DNA of 64,000 nt from Candidatus Hydrogenedentota bacterium (GTDB taxonomy: Bacteria; Hydrogenedentota; Hydrogenedentia; Hydrogenedentales; CAILVY01): positions 1-64,000 of the forward strand of contig JAKQOG010000258.1 of assembly GCA_029565395.1 (NCBI GenBank), written 5' to 3'. Shown here piece by piece: positions 25,909 to 35,597 of this stretch. Numbering within the stretch: position 1 is the stretch's first letter; each line of letters starts with the position of its first letter. Position numbers and translations under genes: made by a program. Below the pieces are notes generated by a model. It ran no database searches, had not been told where the DNA came from, and worked only from the letters and a program-made list of their open reading frames with translations.

Positions 25909-27741
25909 ATGTACCATCTCACAGCCAAAACGGGATCATTTAAAGGGGCTTCGTGGTTGATAAGTGAAGCGCCGATAGTGTTAGGGCGGGATGTGGCGTG
26001 CGAGATCACGATAAATGATCCCATTGTCTCGCGGCGGCATTGTGAGATAGGGTTGTCGAAAGGCGCCCTCTTCGTGAACGATTTGGGGAGCAGTAATGCG
26101 ACATTTGTGAATGGAGTTCCGATCAAGCATGCGGAATTGAAGGTAGGGGATGAGATAGCAGTGGGGAATGCGATTTTTTTTATTACATCGCTGCAATCGG
26201 GGGGGGCGGCAGGGCAGGCGCGTAATGTCAGCCTTGGGGCAACGCATTCCTTGAAGATTGGGGAGCCGACGTATTTGTCTGAGGACGAAGAGAGTTTGTT
26301 TGCAAAGGGGAAACCGCGGACGGCGGAAGATCTTGCGACGTTGTTCAATATCGGGCGTGCATTAAGCCGGTGCGAAAGCCTTGGGGGGCTGGTGGAGGTG
26401 TTGACGGAACGGATTCAGGATCGGTTTAATCCGGAGGCATATTGGGTGGCGCTGTGCCAGGAAGAGCAGGAATCACTGTTGATCTTTCCCATGGAAGAAG
26501 CCACGGCGCTGACATCGAATCGTGCATTGAACGATATTGTTGTCCGCGCGATCTATGAACCGAAAGGGATTTTGCTGCCGGAACGGTGGACGCATGAAGG
26601 GCAGATGGGCATCCGCACGACGCTGGTGGCGCCGATGGCGCTGGGCAAGGAAAGCGTGGGGGCGATTGTGGTTCAGGTGGACACGCCAAAACGCATCTAT
26701 GACGAGAATGACCTGGAGTTTCTTTTGGCAGTTGCGCATGCGGCGGCGCCATATTTAAAGGCCGTGGAGCGCTTGGAACAATTGGAACGGGAGAATCAGC
26801 GCTTGCTGGCGGGCACGGCGACCGCCGGGGCGATTATTGGGACGGGCAGGGCCATTGCCCGAATTCGCGCGGTGGCACGGACCTGCGCGCGTTCGGGCCT
26901 TAATGTGCTTATTATGGGCGACACGGGCACGGGCAAGGAACTGGTCGCGCGGCTTATCCATGATTTGTCGGATCGTGCCGGGAAACCGCTGACCATTGTG
27001 AATTGCGCGGCCATTCCGGATGAATTGTTCGAGAGCGAACTTTTCGGGTATGAACGCGGGGCGTTTACTGGGGCGCACGCGAACAAAACCGGTTTGTTCG
27101 AAGAGAGCGACGGCGGAACGTTATTTTTGGATGAGGTGGGCGACCTGAGCCTGCACAATCAGGCGCGGTTGTTGCGCGCCATCGAAACGGGCACGTTCCG
27201 GCGGCTTGGCGCGCGATCCGATATCAAGGTGGATGTACGGGTTATATGCGCCACGAACAAGAATCTTGCGATGGAGGTGAACGCGGGGCGCTTCCGGCGG
27301 GATCTCTATCACCGGCTGAATGCATTTGAGATCCAAATCCCGCCGTTGCGGGAACGCACGGCGGACATCCCGCTGCTTGCTGAATATTTTCTGAATCAGG
27401 CGCGGGGCCGTTTCCGCAGTCTTGTCGAAGGCTTCGAGCCGGAGGCGATCCAGGCGCTGCAAGAACGCGCGTGGCCGGGGAATGTACGGGAGCTTCGCAA
27501 TGTGATCGAGCGTTCCGTGGTAGTGGCGAAAGGGAAGAAAATCCGGTTGGAGGACTTCACGGCGGAAAACAGCGAGGCGCAGAATGATGAACCGTTTCCT
27601 TCGCTGGAGGAATTGGAGCGGGAGCACATTGCACGGGCGGTACAGATGTGCGGGGGGAATATTCCCGCAGCGGCGGATATGCTTAAGATCGGCCGGAGCA
27701 CCCTCTACCGGAAGGTGGCGGAATACGGGATTTCGACGTGA
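25909..27741 (+). CDS. FHA-GAF sigma54-dependent transcriptional activator
   Basis: About 610 residues from ATG 25909 (GGAGAAAGG upstream; a GTG 14 codons earlier is less likely). Residues 20-95 are an FHA domain (LGRDVACEI, SRRHCEI, GSSNATFVNG), which binds phosphothreonine. A GAF domain follows at ~140-290. The AAA+ domain has Walker A GDTGTGKE near 337, the GAFTGA sigma54-contact loop near 385, and Walker B GGTLFLDEVGDL. The C-terminus is a Fis-type helix-turn-helix (ARAVQMCGGNIPAAADMLKI). All motifs needed to activate sigma54 promoters are intact. Input comes from a Ser/Thr phosphoprotein rather than a histidine kinase. Convergent with the next gene, 11 bases apart. Confidence 0.92.
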   Translation: MYHLTAKTGSFKGASWLISEAPIVLGRDVACEITINDPIVSRRHCEIGLSKGALFVNDLGSSNATFVNGVPIKHAELKVGDEIAVGNAIFFITSLQSGGAAGQARNVSLGATHSLKIGEPTYLSEDEESLFAKGKPRTAEDLATLFNIGRALSRCESLGGLVEVLTERIQDRFNPEAYWVALCQEEQESLLIFPMEEATALTSNRALNDIVVRAIYEPKGILLPERWTHEGQMGIRTTLVAPMALGKESVGAIVVQVDTPKRIYDENDLEFLLAVAHAAAPYLKAVERLEQLERENQRLLAGTATAGAIIGTGRAIARIRAVARTCARSGLNVLIMGDTGTGKELVARLIHDLSDRAGKPLTIVNCAAIPDELFESELFGYERGAFTGAHANKTGLFEESDGGTLFLDEVGDLSLHNQARLLRAIETGTFRRLGARSDIKVDVRVICATNKNLAMEVNAGRFRRDLYHRLNAFEIQIPPLRERTADIPLLAEYFLNQARGRFRSLVEGFEPEAIQALQERAWPGNVRELRNVIERSVVVAKGKKIRLEDFTAENSEAQNDEPFPSLEELEREHIARAVQMCGGNIPAAADMLKIGRSTLYRKVAEYGIST

Positions 27742-27752
27742 GAAAGACCGGG

Positions 27753-29711
27753 TTATCCCGCCGGATGCTGAACAAACAGCGCTGTCGCCAGTGAGGGGAG
27801 GACTACTTCAACGCCTTCCGGCGAGGAAATAGCCGGTTTCACTTCGCCTGTAGCCGGATCGGCGTGGGTCCACGCGCCTGCAGGCACTTTGATATAACCC
27901 GAATATGCCTCTTCCCCGATGTTTACGAGCAACAGGATTTCACGGCCATCCCGCAGGAAGCGACCGAGTACAATGCGGGGATTGGCTGGTGTCAAGGGGA
28001 ATGGTGCCAGTTCGCGCAGTCCGGGCGTTTCATCGGATTCTTCGCTGCGAATCACGCGCCCGCCTGCCGTTTGGAAACGGTCCACCACGTCCGCGGCGTC
28101 TTTGGGCAATGCCGACGCCGCCGGGATGAGCACTGCGTCAAATTCGCGGTTGCGGATACGCAGGGTTTTCGTGTCAGAGACTTCGCCTTCCGCGAGCCAA
28201 GCCGGATCCACGAGAACGAAGGGTGTTTGATTCATGATTAACTGACGGCCGAGGCATGCGAAAGCCCGGATGGTCTTTTGCAGGCGTTCGGGCTGTTGAT
28301 CGAGTTTGAGCGGGCCCGCTACAGGATGATAGCCAGCCCAAACGTCGCAAATCGGGTAGTAGAGCAAGGTGCGGGGAGCGGGACGCGCTTCGCGGAGGAG
28401 TGCGTTTATGCGGCCAATCATGTCACACCAGCGTTTATAGGATTCTTGCGCTTCCAGAGACCAATCCGAACCTTGTGCGTCCAGAATACGTTTCATGGAA
28501 TTAGCATAGTAAGAGGTGAATTCGGTGACGCCGAATGCGGCCTGCCAGGCGGCGGTGGCGAGCATTTCCTGCAAGGAGGCTTTTCCGCCTTCCGCGAAAT
28601 CGCTGACTTCGGTCATTATTTTTCGTCCGCCATTGAAGAATGCGGTGGAGGCGGGGAGCAGGGCCGCCATCCATCCGGTGTGGGTTCGGCTTCCTCCAAG
28701 CACGACATGGTTCGGTTTGCTGGAGAGCATGTCCATGCCGGGAATGTCCAGCCGGCTGAGACAGAGCAGGCTATCTCCGTAAAGTGGCGCGTGATGCAGC
28801 AGCGATTCTTCATGCAGCAGATGGCCTGATGAAGCGACATGGTGCGCGAGACACCATTCCTGGATTCGGCCGGTGAAGCGTTCAGCCACCAGATCGGCCA
28901 CGAGTTTCCAGAATTGACGGCGTATTTGTTGATCCGGTTCGGAATCGCCCTGAAACAGGCTCAGGCGGAGGGGCATCAGGTCCTGTCCGTAGCGTTCTTG
29001 ATACACCTTGGGCAGATCCGAGCACCAAGGCACGGTGGGCAGCGGCTTTACATTGGGATCCGGCGTGTCTACGGTTCGGCCTTTATCCAGTGGTCCCAAA
29101 TCCACGGCCATAAGTGATGGTTCGTCAGTGAAGAATGTGGTGATGCACCGGTTGAAATCCCCGCCAAGGCGTTTGACGTAGGCATCGTGTGTTTTTTCGA
29201 GAAACAGGCGCGTAGCGGCGTCTTCGAGTAGATTCGGATAGCGGCGTTTTGCGTAAAAATTGTTGCTGGCGTGGGTGAATTCATAGGCGCGGCGGAGTAC
29301 AAACGGATCGGATTGTGAAGGGTCGTAGGCGAGAACCAGCGCCTCGAGATCTGGATTTGTTTCGAGCACGAGGCCGCCCGCGGATGCGCTGGGATAGCCG
29401 TCTTCATCGTAAATCCAGGTAACCAAGCCTGATGAATGACTGGCTTCCACGGCTTTGAGAAACGTTGCCCAATGTGTTTCGTTGCGCAGGTATTCGTTGA
29501 AATTGACATTGCACACGATGCCGCCGAGACCCGCATCACGATATGCCGCCATGCCTTCCGGCGTGGCCTGATTTTCTGGTACGCCATGGACAATTTGCAG
29601 CGGGCGCAATTCCGCAGGAGGGTTTTCCCATACCGTGCGCCATGTTTCCGGCCAATCCGTTCCGGCGGCGCCGGACATAATGCTTAATGCACTAACCAGA
29701 ATTACTGACAT
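27753..29711 (-). CDS. Exported glycoside hydrolase, GH106/rhamnosidase-like
   Basis: A 652-residue protein with a short signal peptide (VILVSALSIMSGAAG). The catalytic part begins AYRDAGLGGIVCNVNFNEYL, WIYDEDGYPSASAGG and FFTDEPS, the layout of the TIM barrel of GH106-like alpha-L-rhamnosidases and related unclassified hydrolases; the Glu of TDEPS is a candidate catalytic residue. A later domain has YYPICDVWAGY and PLPKDAADVVDRF-like strands of a Rossmann-type beta-galactosidase trimerisation fold. The end is an all-beta cap. AAGGGA precedes the ATG. It is the last of three same-strand genes with PIG-L and ROK-like proteins. Exact specificity is unsure. Confidence 0.75.
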   Translation of the reverse strand: MSVILVSALSIMSGAAGTDWPETWRTVWENPPAELRPLQIVHGVPENQATPEGMAAYRDAGLGGIVCNVNFNEYLRNETHWATFLKAVEASHSSGLVTWIYDEDGYPSASAGGLVLETNPDLEALVLAYDPSQSDPFVLRRAYEFTHASNNFYAKRRYPNLLEDAATRLFLEKTHDAYVKRLGGDFNRCITTFFTDEPSLMAVDLGPLDKGRTVDTPDPNVKPLPTVPWCSDLPKVYQERYGQDLMPLRLSLFQGDSEPDQQIRRQFWKLVADLVAERFTGRIQEWCLAHHVASSGHLLHEESLLHHAPLYGDSLLCLSRLDIPGMDMLSSKPNHVVLGGSRTHTGWMAALLPASTAFFNGGRKIMTEVSDFAEGGKASLQEMLATAAWQAAFGVTEFTSYYANSMKRILDAQGSDWSLEAQESYKRWCDMIGRINALLREARPAPRTLLYYPICDVWAGYHPVAGPLKLDQQPERLQKTIRAFACLGRQLIMNQTPFVLVDPAWLAEGEVSDTKTLRIRNREFDAVLIPAASALPKDAADVVDRFQTAGGRVIRSEESDETPGLRELAPFPLTPANPRIVLGRFLRDGREILLLVNIGEEAYSGYIKVPAGAWTHADPATGEVKPAISSPEGVEVVLPSLATALFVQHPAG

Positions 29712-29751
29712 ACTGTTATCCCTTCTTTGGCAGGGTACGCTATGCGCACCG

Positions 29752-30600
29752 TTATTGAAGTTTGCCTACCCGCGCCTTGACTTCCTCTTGAAAACGGCCG
29801 ATATGCTCAAGGAGGATATCCATCGGTTCTTTCATGGGGTCGGTGATGCAGGGTGTGAGGTCCATGGCGAAAATGGTCCCGGTGGTTTCGTCAACGCCGT
29901 GCGAGGCGTGATAGGTGGCGTGGGCACGGCGGCGTCCGAGCGTGGCGAGGTCGTACCGTTTCCCGCCAGCGATCTGGGAATCAAAAATACCCAGCAACGC
30001 TGCTTGGAGATTTTCGTGGGCGGAAACGTCGAAGGCCGTTTTATCCGTATCGGTCATCCAATCCAGGTCGCGCCACACTTCGCAGCCATAGAGTTTTTTC
30101 GGGCGGATTTTCCCGGGCAATTGTCGAATAGCAGTGATTAACCGAAGCGTGATGCCCACATGGGTGTCGTGTTTGTCTGCGAGATTGTGCGTATAGACAA
30201 TTTCCGGCTGGGTGGCTTCGAGAATGGCGCGCAGATCCCAGATGGTTTGCTGGTTTTTCGGATCCTTAACGGCCCCGCTGGGGTAGTCCAGAAGAAACAT
30301 GGCGGAATATTCGCCAATGGCGGCGGCTTTCTTCTGTTCGCGGCGGCGCACCGCCATCATGTCCTCGTCCGAGTAATCCGCATACAAACCGGTGCGGGGC
30401 GATCCGCTTCCATTCGTCACCACAACTCCGGTGAACCATTTGTCAGACTGCTGATAACATGCCAGGATGCCGTCATAGGCCATGATTTCGATGTCATCCT
30501 GATGCGCCGCGATCGCAAGATGGGTGGTGCGTGACAGGGCGGTTTCTTCCGGTGTTCCGTCGGGGATGTAGAGTTCCGCTGTATCCAGATTCAGCTTCAT
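29752..30600 (-). CDS. PIG-L/LmbE family deacetylase
   Basis: A 282-residue zinc-dependent N-deacetylase-like protein. AAHQDD at 31-36 is the family's AHxDD zinc motif, and KHDTHVGITLRL near 137-148 supplies the second histidine set. These enzymes remove acetyl groups from GlcNAc-containing molecules such as GlcNAc-inositol, mycothiol precursors or bacillithiol precursors. No signal peptide, so it is cytosolic. AAAGGA precedes the ATG. It lies 15 bases after the ROK-like gene and 40 before the GH106-like gene, which suggests processing of an imported amino-sugar. Confidence 0.9.
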   Translation of the reverse strand: MKLNLDTAELYIPDGTPEETALSRTTHLAIAAHQDDIEIMAYDGILACYQQSDKWFTGVVVTNGSGSPRTGLYADYSDEDMMAVRRREQKKAAAIGEYSAMFLLDYPSGAVKDPKNQQTIWDLRAILEATQPEIVYTHNLADKHDTHVGITLRLITAIRQLPGKIRPKKLYGCEVWRDLDWMTDTDKTAFDVSAHENLQAALLGIFDSQIAGGKRYDLATLGRRRAHATYHASHGVDETTGTIFAMDLTPCITDPMKEPMDILLEHIGRFQEEVKARVGKLQ

Positions 30601-30615
30601 GCCAAGTCCTTTCGT

Positions 30616-32010
30616 TTATACAATCGGGAGGCTGGCCGCCGCAATCGACTGGCCCACCCGCCGGCTCTTTTCATCGGGCAGTTGGATATGCACGTTTTTG
30701 GCAATACTGGGGAATTCCGCACGAAGCACTTCATTAGCGCCGTCCAGGATCAACGTGCCGCCGCTTCCCGACGTGCATCGGCCCAGTATCAGTACATGCT
30801 TGAGATCATAGAAATCGGCATAATGCGCAATGCCGTAGCCCATGTACACGCCTATGCTCTTCCAAATGTTCACCGCGCCTTCATGGCCCGCTTCCAACAT
30901 CTGCTGCACAAATTTCAGCCGCTCTGCATCCGTCACGTCTTTCGGCAATTCGATGCCGGCTTTTGGCGCGAGGCGGAACACGCATTGCTGAGAGAAGTAA
31001 TTCGCGCCCACGCCCAGATCGCCTGACCATTCCTCGCGGGGTGCGTCCGGACTGTAATCCACCGGGCAGAAAGCCAGCTCATTCAGCCAGTCGGTGATGT
31101 TGCCGTCCAGTGTGACATAGCCGCCCGCTTCGCTGGAACCGAGTGCCACGCCCAGCACGCCGTTGTCTTCCAGGGACATCGAACCGGCCAGTGCGGTAAC
31201 TTCGCCGTCGTTTACCACCACCAGGGGCACGCCCAGTTCCTTGCCCATCCGCACGAACATTTCGCGCACCGCGCTAAAGCGGTTTTTGGGGATGCCCCGG
31301 AATAGTGAGGCCACCATGGCGCGGTTGTCGATGTATACGCCGGCCGAACTGCCGCCAATGGCGTCGACGCGCGGCATTTTCGAGGCAGCAGTCTTGATGG
31401 CGGTCATCACTTCGGTATAGTGGTATATTGGATCACTGTTTTTGCGCGGTTCCCAAACCACTTCTTCGCTGTAGATGGGCTCGCCATTGACTACGGCGGA
31501 AACCTTGCGATCCGAAGCCCCTAGATCAAACCCGATCCGGCAGCCTTCCAGATGCCGGCCCAGCGGCTGCGTGGATTCGTTTCGGGGGGGTACATCTTCC
31601 GGCGAACAGGTCTTAATGGTGAACGTGCGTTCATACACATCTTCACCCATGAAATGGTAGTCGAACGAGCGCGTCCCACTGTCTTTGTAGCACTGAGCAA
31701 GATAGTTGCCGATGGATTTCGGGCCGCCTGCATATACTTTCCAGCCGCCGCGCTGCCACAACAGAAATTTCACAAGACGCTCGATATAAAACAGGTTCGC
31801 TTCCGCGAGGGGATGTTCTTCGGGAAAAACTCGTGTTTCAAAGCGCGATACCGCGCCGTTTGTTCTTTCCAAGGCAAGAATCATCGGAACGCCGCCGCCC
31901 GATTCTTCCACTTTTTTACGAAACGCCCGGTTCGCCAAAATGGCCGGACGAAATCCTTCGTCCAGCGGGGGAACAAAGCGGGGCTTATCTAACATCCATT
32001 GTACTTCCAT
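30616..32010 (-). CDS. ROK/hexokinase-fold sugar kinase-like protein
   Basis: A 464-residue protein of the actin-like ATPase superfamily. An ~150-residue N-terminal extension precedes the phosphate-1 motif RIGFDLGASDRKVSAVV. AIGGSSAGVYIDN, LVVVNDGEVTALAG and LGVALGSSEAGGYV occupy the places of the ROK catalytic Asp and phosphate-2 motifs (the Asp of NDG is the candidate base). The late GRCTSGSGGTLIL is the adenosine motif region. The usual ROK zinc motif CxCGxxGC is absent. It may phosphorylate a monosaccharide released by the neighbouring hydrolases, or be a non-enzymatic sensor. AAAGGAA precedes the ATG. Confidence 0.78.
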   Translation of the reverse strand: MEVQWMLDKPRFVPPLDEGFRPAILANRAFRKKVEESGGGVPMILALERTNGAVSRFETRVFPEEHPLAEANLFYIERLVKFLLWQRGGWKVYAGGPKSIGNYLAQCYKDSGTRSFDYHFMGEDVYERTFTIKTCSPEDVPPRNESTQPLGRHLEGCRIGFDLGASDRKVSAVVNGEPIYSEEVVWEPRKNSDPIYHYTEVMTAIKTAASKMPRVDAIGGSSAGVYIDNRAMVASLFRGIPKNRFSAVREMFVRMGKELGVPLVVVNDGEVTALAGSMSLEDNGVLGVALGSSEAGGYVTLDGNITDWLNELAFCPVDYSPDAPREEWSGDLGVGANYFSQQCVFRLAPKAGIELPKDVTDAERLKFVQQMLEAGHEGAVNIWKSIGVYMGYGIAHYADFYDLKHVLILGRCTSGSGGTLILDGANEVLRAEFPSIAKNVHIQLPDEKSRRVGQSIAAASLPIV

Positions 32011-32128
32011 GAAAAAATTCCTTTCATGCGATCAACCCGAAATATTTTGGGAAGGAGTAGACTATAGCACATTTTTGCAGGATTTTTCCCGTGATAGACG
32101 CACATTTTGGGAAGTAATCTGCCAGGTC

Positions 32129-32188
32129 GGACGGATCGGACGGATCGGTCTGATCAATTCTGTCCGGCTAGTCCGACTGGTTTGATCA
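32129..32188. repeat. Nine-base-period repeat
   Basis: GGACGGATC, GGACGGATC and GGTCTGATC run head to tail at 32129-32155; a second triplet of nine-base units (GTCCGGCTA, GTCCGACTG, GTTTGATCA) follows at 32162-32188. It lies in the gap upstream of the ROK-like gene. The CGGAT core is shared with 18998-19033. Confidence 0.55.
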
Positions 32189-32229
32189 ATCCGATATAAA
32201 GAACACGCACCATTCGGCATCGTTAAAAT

Positions 32230-35200
32230 CTATTTTCGATATGCGCTCTCAAGGCCGGCGTGGTCCGCAACTGCCTGGGAGAACTCCGGTTGATTCGGCA
32301 TGATGTCAAAGAAATTGTCGTGCTCGAAACAGGTAGTGATGCGGTCTTGGGCGCGGTTGTTGTAATTCATCGCTGTGGGCACGCTGTACACGCTGTTGTT
32401 GGTGACTTCAATAAATCCGCTTCCTTCGTCCAGGTAAATGCCGCCGGGGCCATCGGGGCCGTTGTCATGGATATAATTATCGCGAATCACGGTGGCCGGT
32501 TGATTCCCTAACATGTAGATGCCACCACCGTCGTTCCTGCGTAACATAACGTGATGAATATGATTTGCCACGATCTGATTTGCGCCGGAGGGAGTGGGTG
32601 AGACATAGCGGTAGGGGATGTTCTCGTATGCACCGCCGCCTGCATCTTCCTCGCCCCAGCCCCAACCCACGGACACGCCACTGTATGGCAATTGGAAGAT
32701 CTCGTTGTGCGCAATGATAGTGCCGTCTACGTAGCCGCCGAACACACCGATGCTGTCCTGATACTCCATGCCGATATCATGAATACGGTTGTTGGCGATG
32801 CGGTTGTTGCGGGTAATCTGTCCGGGTGTTTTAGGGTGATGATCCACCGCCAGAACATCACCCACCTGTATTGCACTTCCGGAGATGTCGAAAAATTCGC
32901 ACACATTCACGAAATTATTTTTTGAGCCGCGTTCGATGTCCAGGCCCGCGCCGCCCAGGCGGGTAAAGGTGCAACCTTCAAAGCGGCAGCCTTCCGCCTG
33001 ACGAAGCACCACATTCGCCGGACTCTTGATATATTCATTGTGCACATTGACCAGAGAGCCGTCCCGTGTAAAGATGTTGGTATTGTTAAAACAGAAATTT
33101 GCCTGGACGTCCGGATGCCCGATACGGTTCGGCCGGGTCCATGTGGCGTCGGCGAATGTAATCCCGTGAAATACGATATTGCGGACGGTCTGTCCCGCGC
33201 GGCCTTCCACACGCATTAATGTTTCCAGTTGCGGGGCTGCTACTTCCGCTTTCGTCATATCTTCGCTGTCACGCGGCAGGTAATAAAGAATCTTATCCTG
33301 ACGGTCGTAGTACCATTCTCCCGGTTCATCGAGCAGTTCGAGCGCATTCTCCATATACTCCGGAAGTTTTGCTTGAACACCTTCCTTATTGGAGGTTAGC
33401 GTGAACCACGGTTGCAGCATTTTCACTACGGCGCGGCCTTGCAGATCCCGCGTGATGCGCTCCACGCGGCAGATCATGTGGCTCCAGGAATTATAAAAGC
33501 CAAGTTCCATGGCGCCCGGATTTTTCCAATCGGCCATGGCCCCATCCGGGAAAAGGAATCCCGCATCCGCATCGATGCTTTTCTGATCCCCGTAGCGTTC
33601 CACATTTTCCGGGCATATGCCCCGGGCGCGTTGGGCGCGTTTGCCGTTGACATACAATTGCCGGAAATCCTTCAGCGGTACCGAAGCCTTCCAGCGTCCA
33701 TTGCTTTCCTGTTCCCAGCCAGCAATTAAAACGCCGCCGCTTATCACGGGTGTTTCTTCAGGAGCAGCCGCATAGATCACGCGTCCGCCTTTCTTGCCGG
33801 AATCACGCGGGCCGAAGGTGAGCGGGGCATCGAGGCGATAGACGCCGCCGCGCAAGACCACCGTGAAATCTTTTGTTTTATCAACAGTCTGGTCACGCAG
33901 CATGTCGCGGGCTTTCTGAATGGTTTTAACCGGTAGTTCTTTCGTGCCGGGGTTGTCATCGGAACCATCCGGTGACACATAGAATTTTGCATGGTTGGTG
34001 GTATCTCTCATTGGAACTGCCAATGGATACGAAAGCGCGAGAGAAGCTGCCTTTACCGAAATGGATTGTGTCCCGGTGTTTGTCACCGCCAGCGTGTTGT
34101 CTCCCGCGTGAAGCGCTTCCAACGGCACATCGCCATCCAATCCAACGGTATTTCCATTGAGTGTTACAGAGAGTGTTTCTTTCGGATCAATGGTTAATGT
34201 GGCTTGTTCCATGGGATTGTTTTTTGCCAGTGCCAGTTTTGGCAGGTGCAAAGGAATTTCTTTTACCGCGCCTGCGGGAATTTCAAGCGGCAACTGGGTG
34301 GGCAGATCAATGTTGGGAATGCGATGATGATTATCAATCAGCGGAAACAGCAAATTGCGTCCTTTGAGCAAGTTGGGATCACGAAGTGGGGGAATCCATG
34401 ACCAGAAGGGATGTGGTTTGGTCTCGCGCCAGCACGGGAAATTGAAGAGGTAGATACCGTCCGCGCTGCAATCATAAAGGCTCATTGCGGCAGCCTGAAT
34501 GCTTTCTTCGCTGTGGGAATCGCCGCCGTACCCGAACTCGATTCCTGCATAGATCGGAATAGGCCGTTCCTTGAGTGCCTCGCGCATTTCCTTCAGAGGC
34601 ATGGTGAAATCGGATGCCAGGAACGGCGATGCCGTAATGAAATCGATCAGTTTCTGTCGGTTCCATTCCACGATATCCGCGCCCAAAGCATGACACCCTT
34701 CGAGGCTTGTCGGCACTCGCACTGCCACAAGCATGGGCTTATACATCTTCACAGTTAGTTCGTTTGCTTTCGCGCGTACGGCGGCCACTACATCAGTTAA
34801 AAACTGCCGCCTTTCCCACACTTCCTCACCCGTGCCGCTCAAATGCCGGGGAAACCGCATCCAATCCAGTTCGATGCCATCAGGCTGATACTTTTCTATC
34901 AGTTCCGTGATCAAGGCCAGGGAATGTTCGCGCACTGGTTCCAACGAATAATCCAGGCATTGCGACATCCAGTCCGATGGATTCTCTCCACGCGCCACCC
35001 TGTATTCCGGATGCTCCCGCCAGAGCGTGCATAAATCGGGGTCTTTTGGATTGTCCGCATTGTGCACCTCATTCATACGAAACGTGACGAATGCCTCCAT
35101 GCCCCGCGTCTTGATCCCTTCAATAAATGTGCCGAATGGATCCTCACCCTCTTTCACCAATTTTGGCAACGCGCTCCGCGTGGACAATTCCTCGTGCTGG

Positions 35201-35472
35201 CTGGGATACATCATCTTCTGGATGCCGTTCGGACACAGCATATAGGTGGTCACGGCATTGGGACACTCCGCCACATGCCGCCGCACCATCTCCATGCTGA
35301 GATCCTCCCGCCAAAACAGATTTGTCCCATCGTTATTGACGATCAGACGTTTTATTGGTGGGGAGGGCTTAATGGGCGGGATTAATTTTTCCTGGCTCCA
35401 CGCATGTATACACAATGGGACCATAAAGAACATAAAAATACCCAAGCATCGACGAATTTCACGTTGTGTCAT
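32230..35472 (-). CDS. Exported GHL10-like TIM barrel fused to right-handed beta-helix
   Basis: About 1080 residues from ATG 35472 (AGGGAG nine bases upstream). A signal peptide ends near HAWS. Residues ~40-400 form a glycosidase-like TIM barrel (GIKTRGMEAFVTFRMNEVHN, YQPDGIELDWMRFPRH, DGIYLFNFPCW), similar to the GHL10/DUF187 group; Glu/Asp of ELDW are candidate catalytic residues. A small beta domain follows. From about 500 (KFYVSPDGSDDNPG then KTIQKARDML) to the end is a right-handed parallel beta-helix with repeated NNRIANNRIHDIG, AHNEIFQLPYSGVSVG and IRDNYIHDNG turns, typical of polysaccharide lyases and GH families such as GH110/GH120. A two-activity enzyme is plausible. Confidence 0.8.
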   Translation of the reverse strand: MTQREIRRCLGIFMFFMVPLCIHAWSQEKLIPPIKPSPPIKRLIVNNDGTNLFWREDLSMEMVRRHVAECPNAVTTYMLCPNGIQKMMYPSQHEELSTRSALPKLVKEGEDPFGTFIEGIKTRGMEAFVTFRMNEVHNADNPKDPDLCTLWREHPEYRVARGENPSDWMSQCLDYSLEPVREHSLALITELIEKYQPDGIELDWMRFPRHLSGTGEEVWERRQFLTDVVAAVRAKANELTVKMYKPMLVAVRVPTSLEGCHALGADIVEWNRQKLIDFITASPFLASDFTMPLKEMREALKERPIPIYAGIEFGYGGDSHSEESIQAAAMSLYDCSADGIYLFNFPCWRETKPHPFWSWIPPLRDPNLLKGRNLLFPLIDNHHRIPNIDLPTQLPLEIPAGAVKEIPLHLPKLALAKNNPMEQATLTIDPKETLSVTLNGNTVGLDGDVPLEALHAGDNTLAVTNTGTQSISVKAASLALSYPLAVPMRDTTNHAKFYVSPDGSDDNPGTKELPVKTIQKARDMLRDQTVDKTKDFTVVLRGGVYRLDAPLTFGPRDSGKKGGRVIYAAAPEETPVISGGVLIAGWEQESNGRWKASVPLKDFRQLYVNGKRAQRARGICPENVERYGDQKSIDADAGFLFPDGAMADWKNPGAMELGFYNSWSHMICRVERITRDLQGRAVVKMLQPWFTLTSNKEGVQAKLPEYMENALELLDEPGEWYYDRQDKILYYLPRDSEDMTKAEVAAPQLETLMRVEGRAGQTVRNIVFHGITFADATWTRPNRIGHPDVQANFCFNNTNIFTRDGSLVNVHNEYIKSPANVVLRQAEGCRFEGCTFTRLGGAGLDIERGSKNNFVNVCEFFDISGSAIQVGDVLAVDHHPKTPGQITRNNRIANNRIHDIGMEYQDSIGVFGGYVDGTIIAHNEIFQLPYSGVSVGWGWGEEDAGGGAYENIPYRYVSPTPSGANQIVANHIHHVMLRRNDGGGIYMLGNQPATVIRDNYIHDNGPDGPGGIYLDEGSGFIEVTNNSVYSVPTAMNYNNRAQDRITTCFEHDNFFDIMPNQPEFSQAVADHAGLESAYRK

Positions 35473-35535
35473 CGAAAATCTCCCTTTCTTGCATAGAGAC
35501 CACAATACTGGTATGTCATCTATGAATCAAGCCCA

Positions 35536-35564
35536 TTGACTTTCCAAGATACTATACGTATCCT
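35536..35564 (+). promoter_or_regulatory. Promoter of the vapBC-type pair
   Basis: TTGACT at 35536-35541 and TATCCT at 35559-35564 are 17 bases apart, close to the sigma70 consensus. The -10 box falls inside the left arm of the operator below, and the antitoxin ATG is 33 bases further on. Confidence 0.6.
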
Positions 35565-35586
35565 ATGTTTTAAAAGATACGTATAG
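35552..35586. promoter_or_regulatory. Operator-like inverted repeat of the vapBC-type pair
   Basis: CTATACGTATC (35552-35562) and GATACGTATAG (35576-35586) are a perfect 11-bp inverted repeat with a 13-base spacer. The left arm covers the -10 box; the right arm touches the AGGAG ribosome binding site. This is where a toxin-antitoxin complex would bind to shut off its own operon. Confidence 0.7.
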
Positions 35587-35597
35587 GAGCAACGGCA

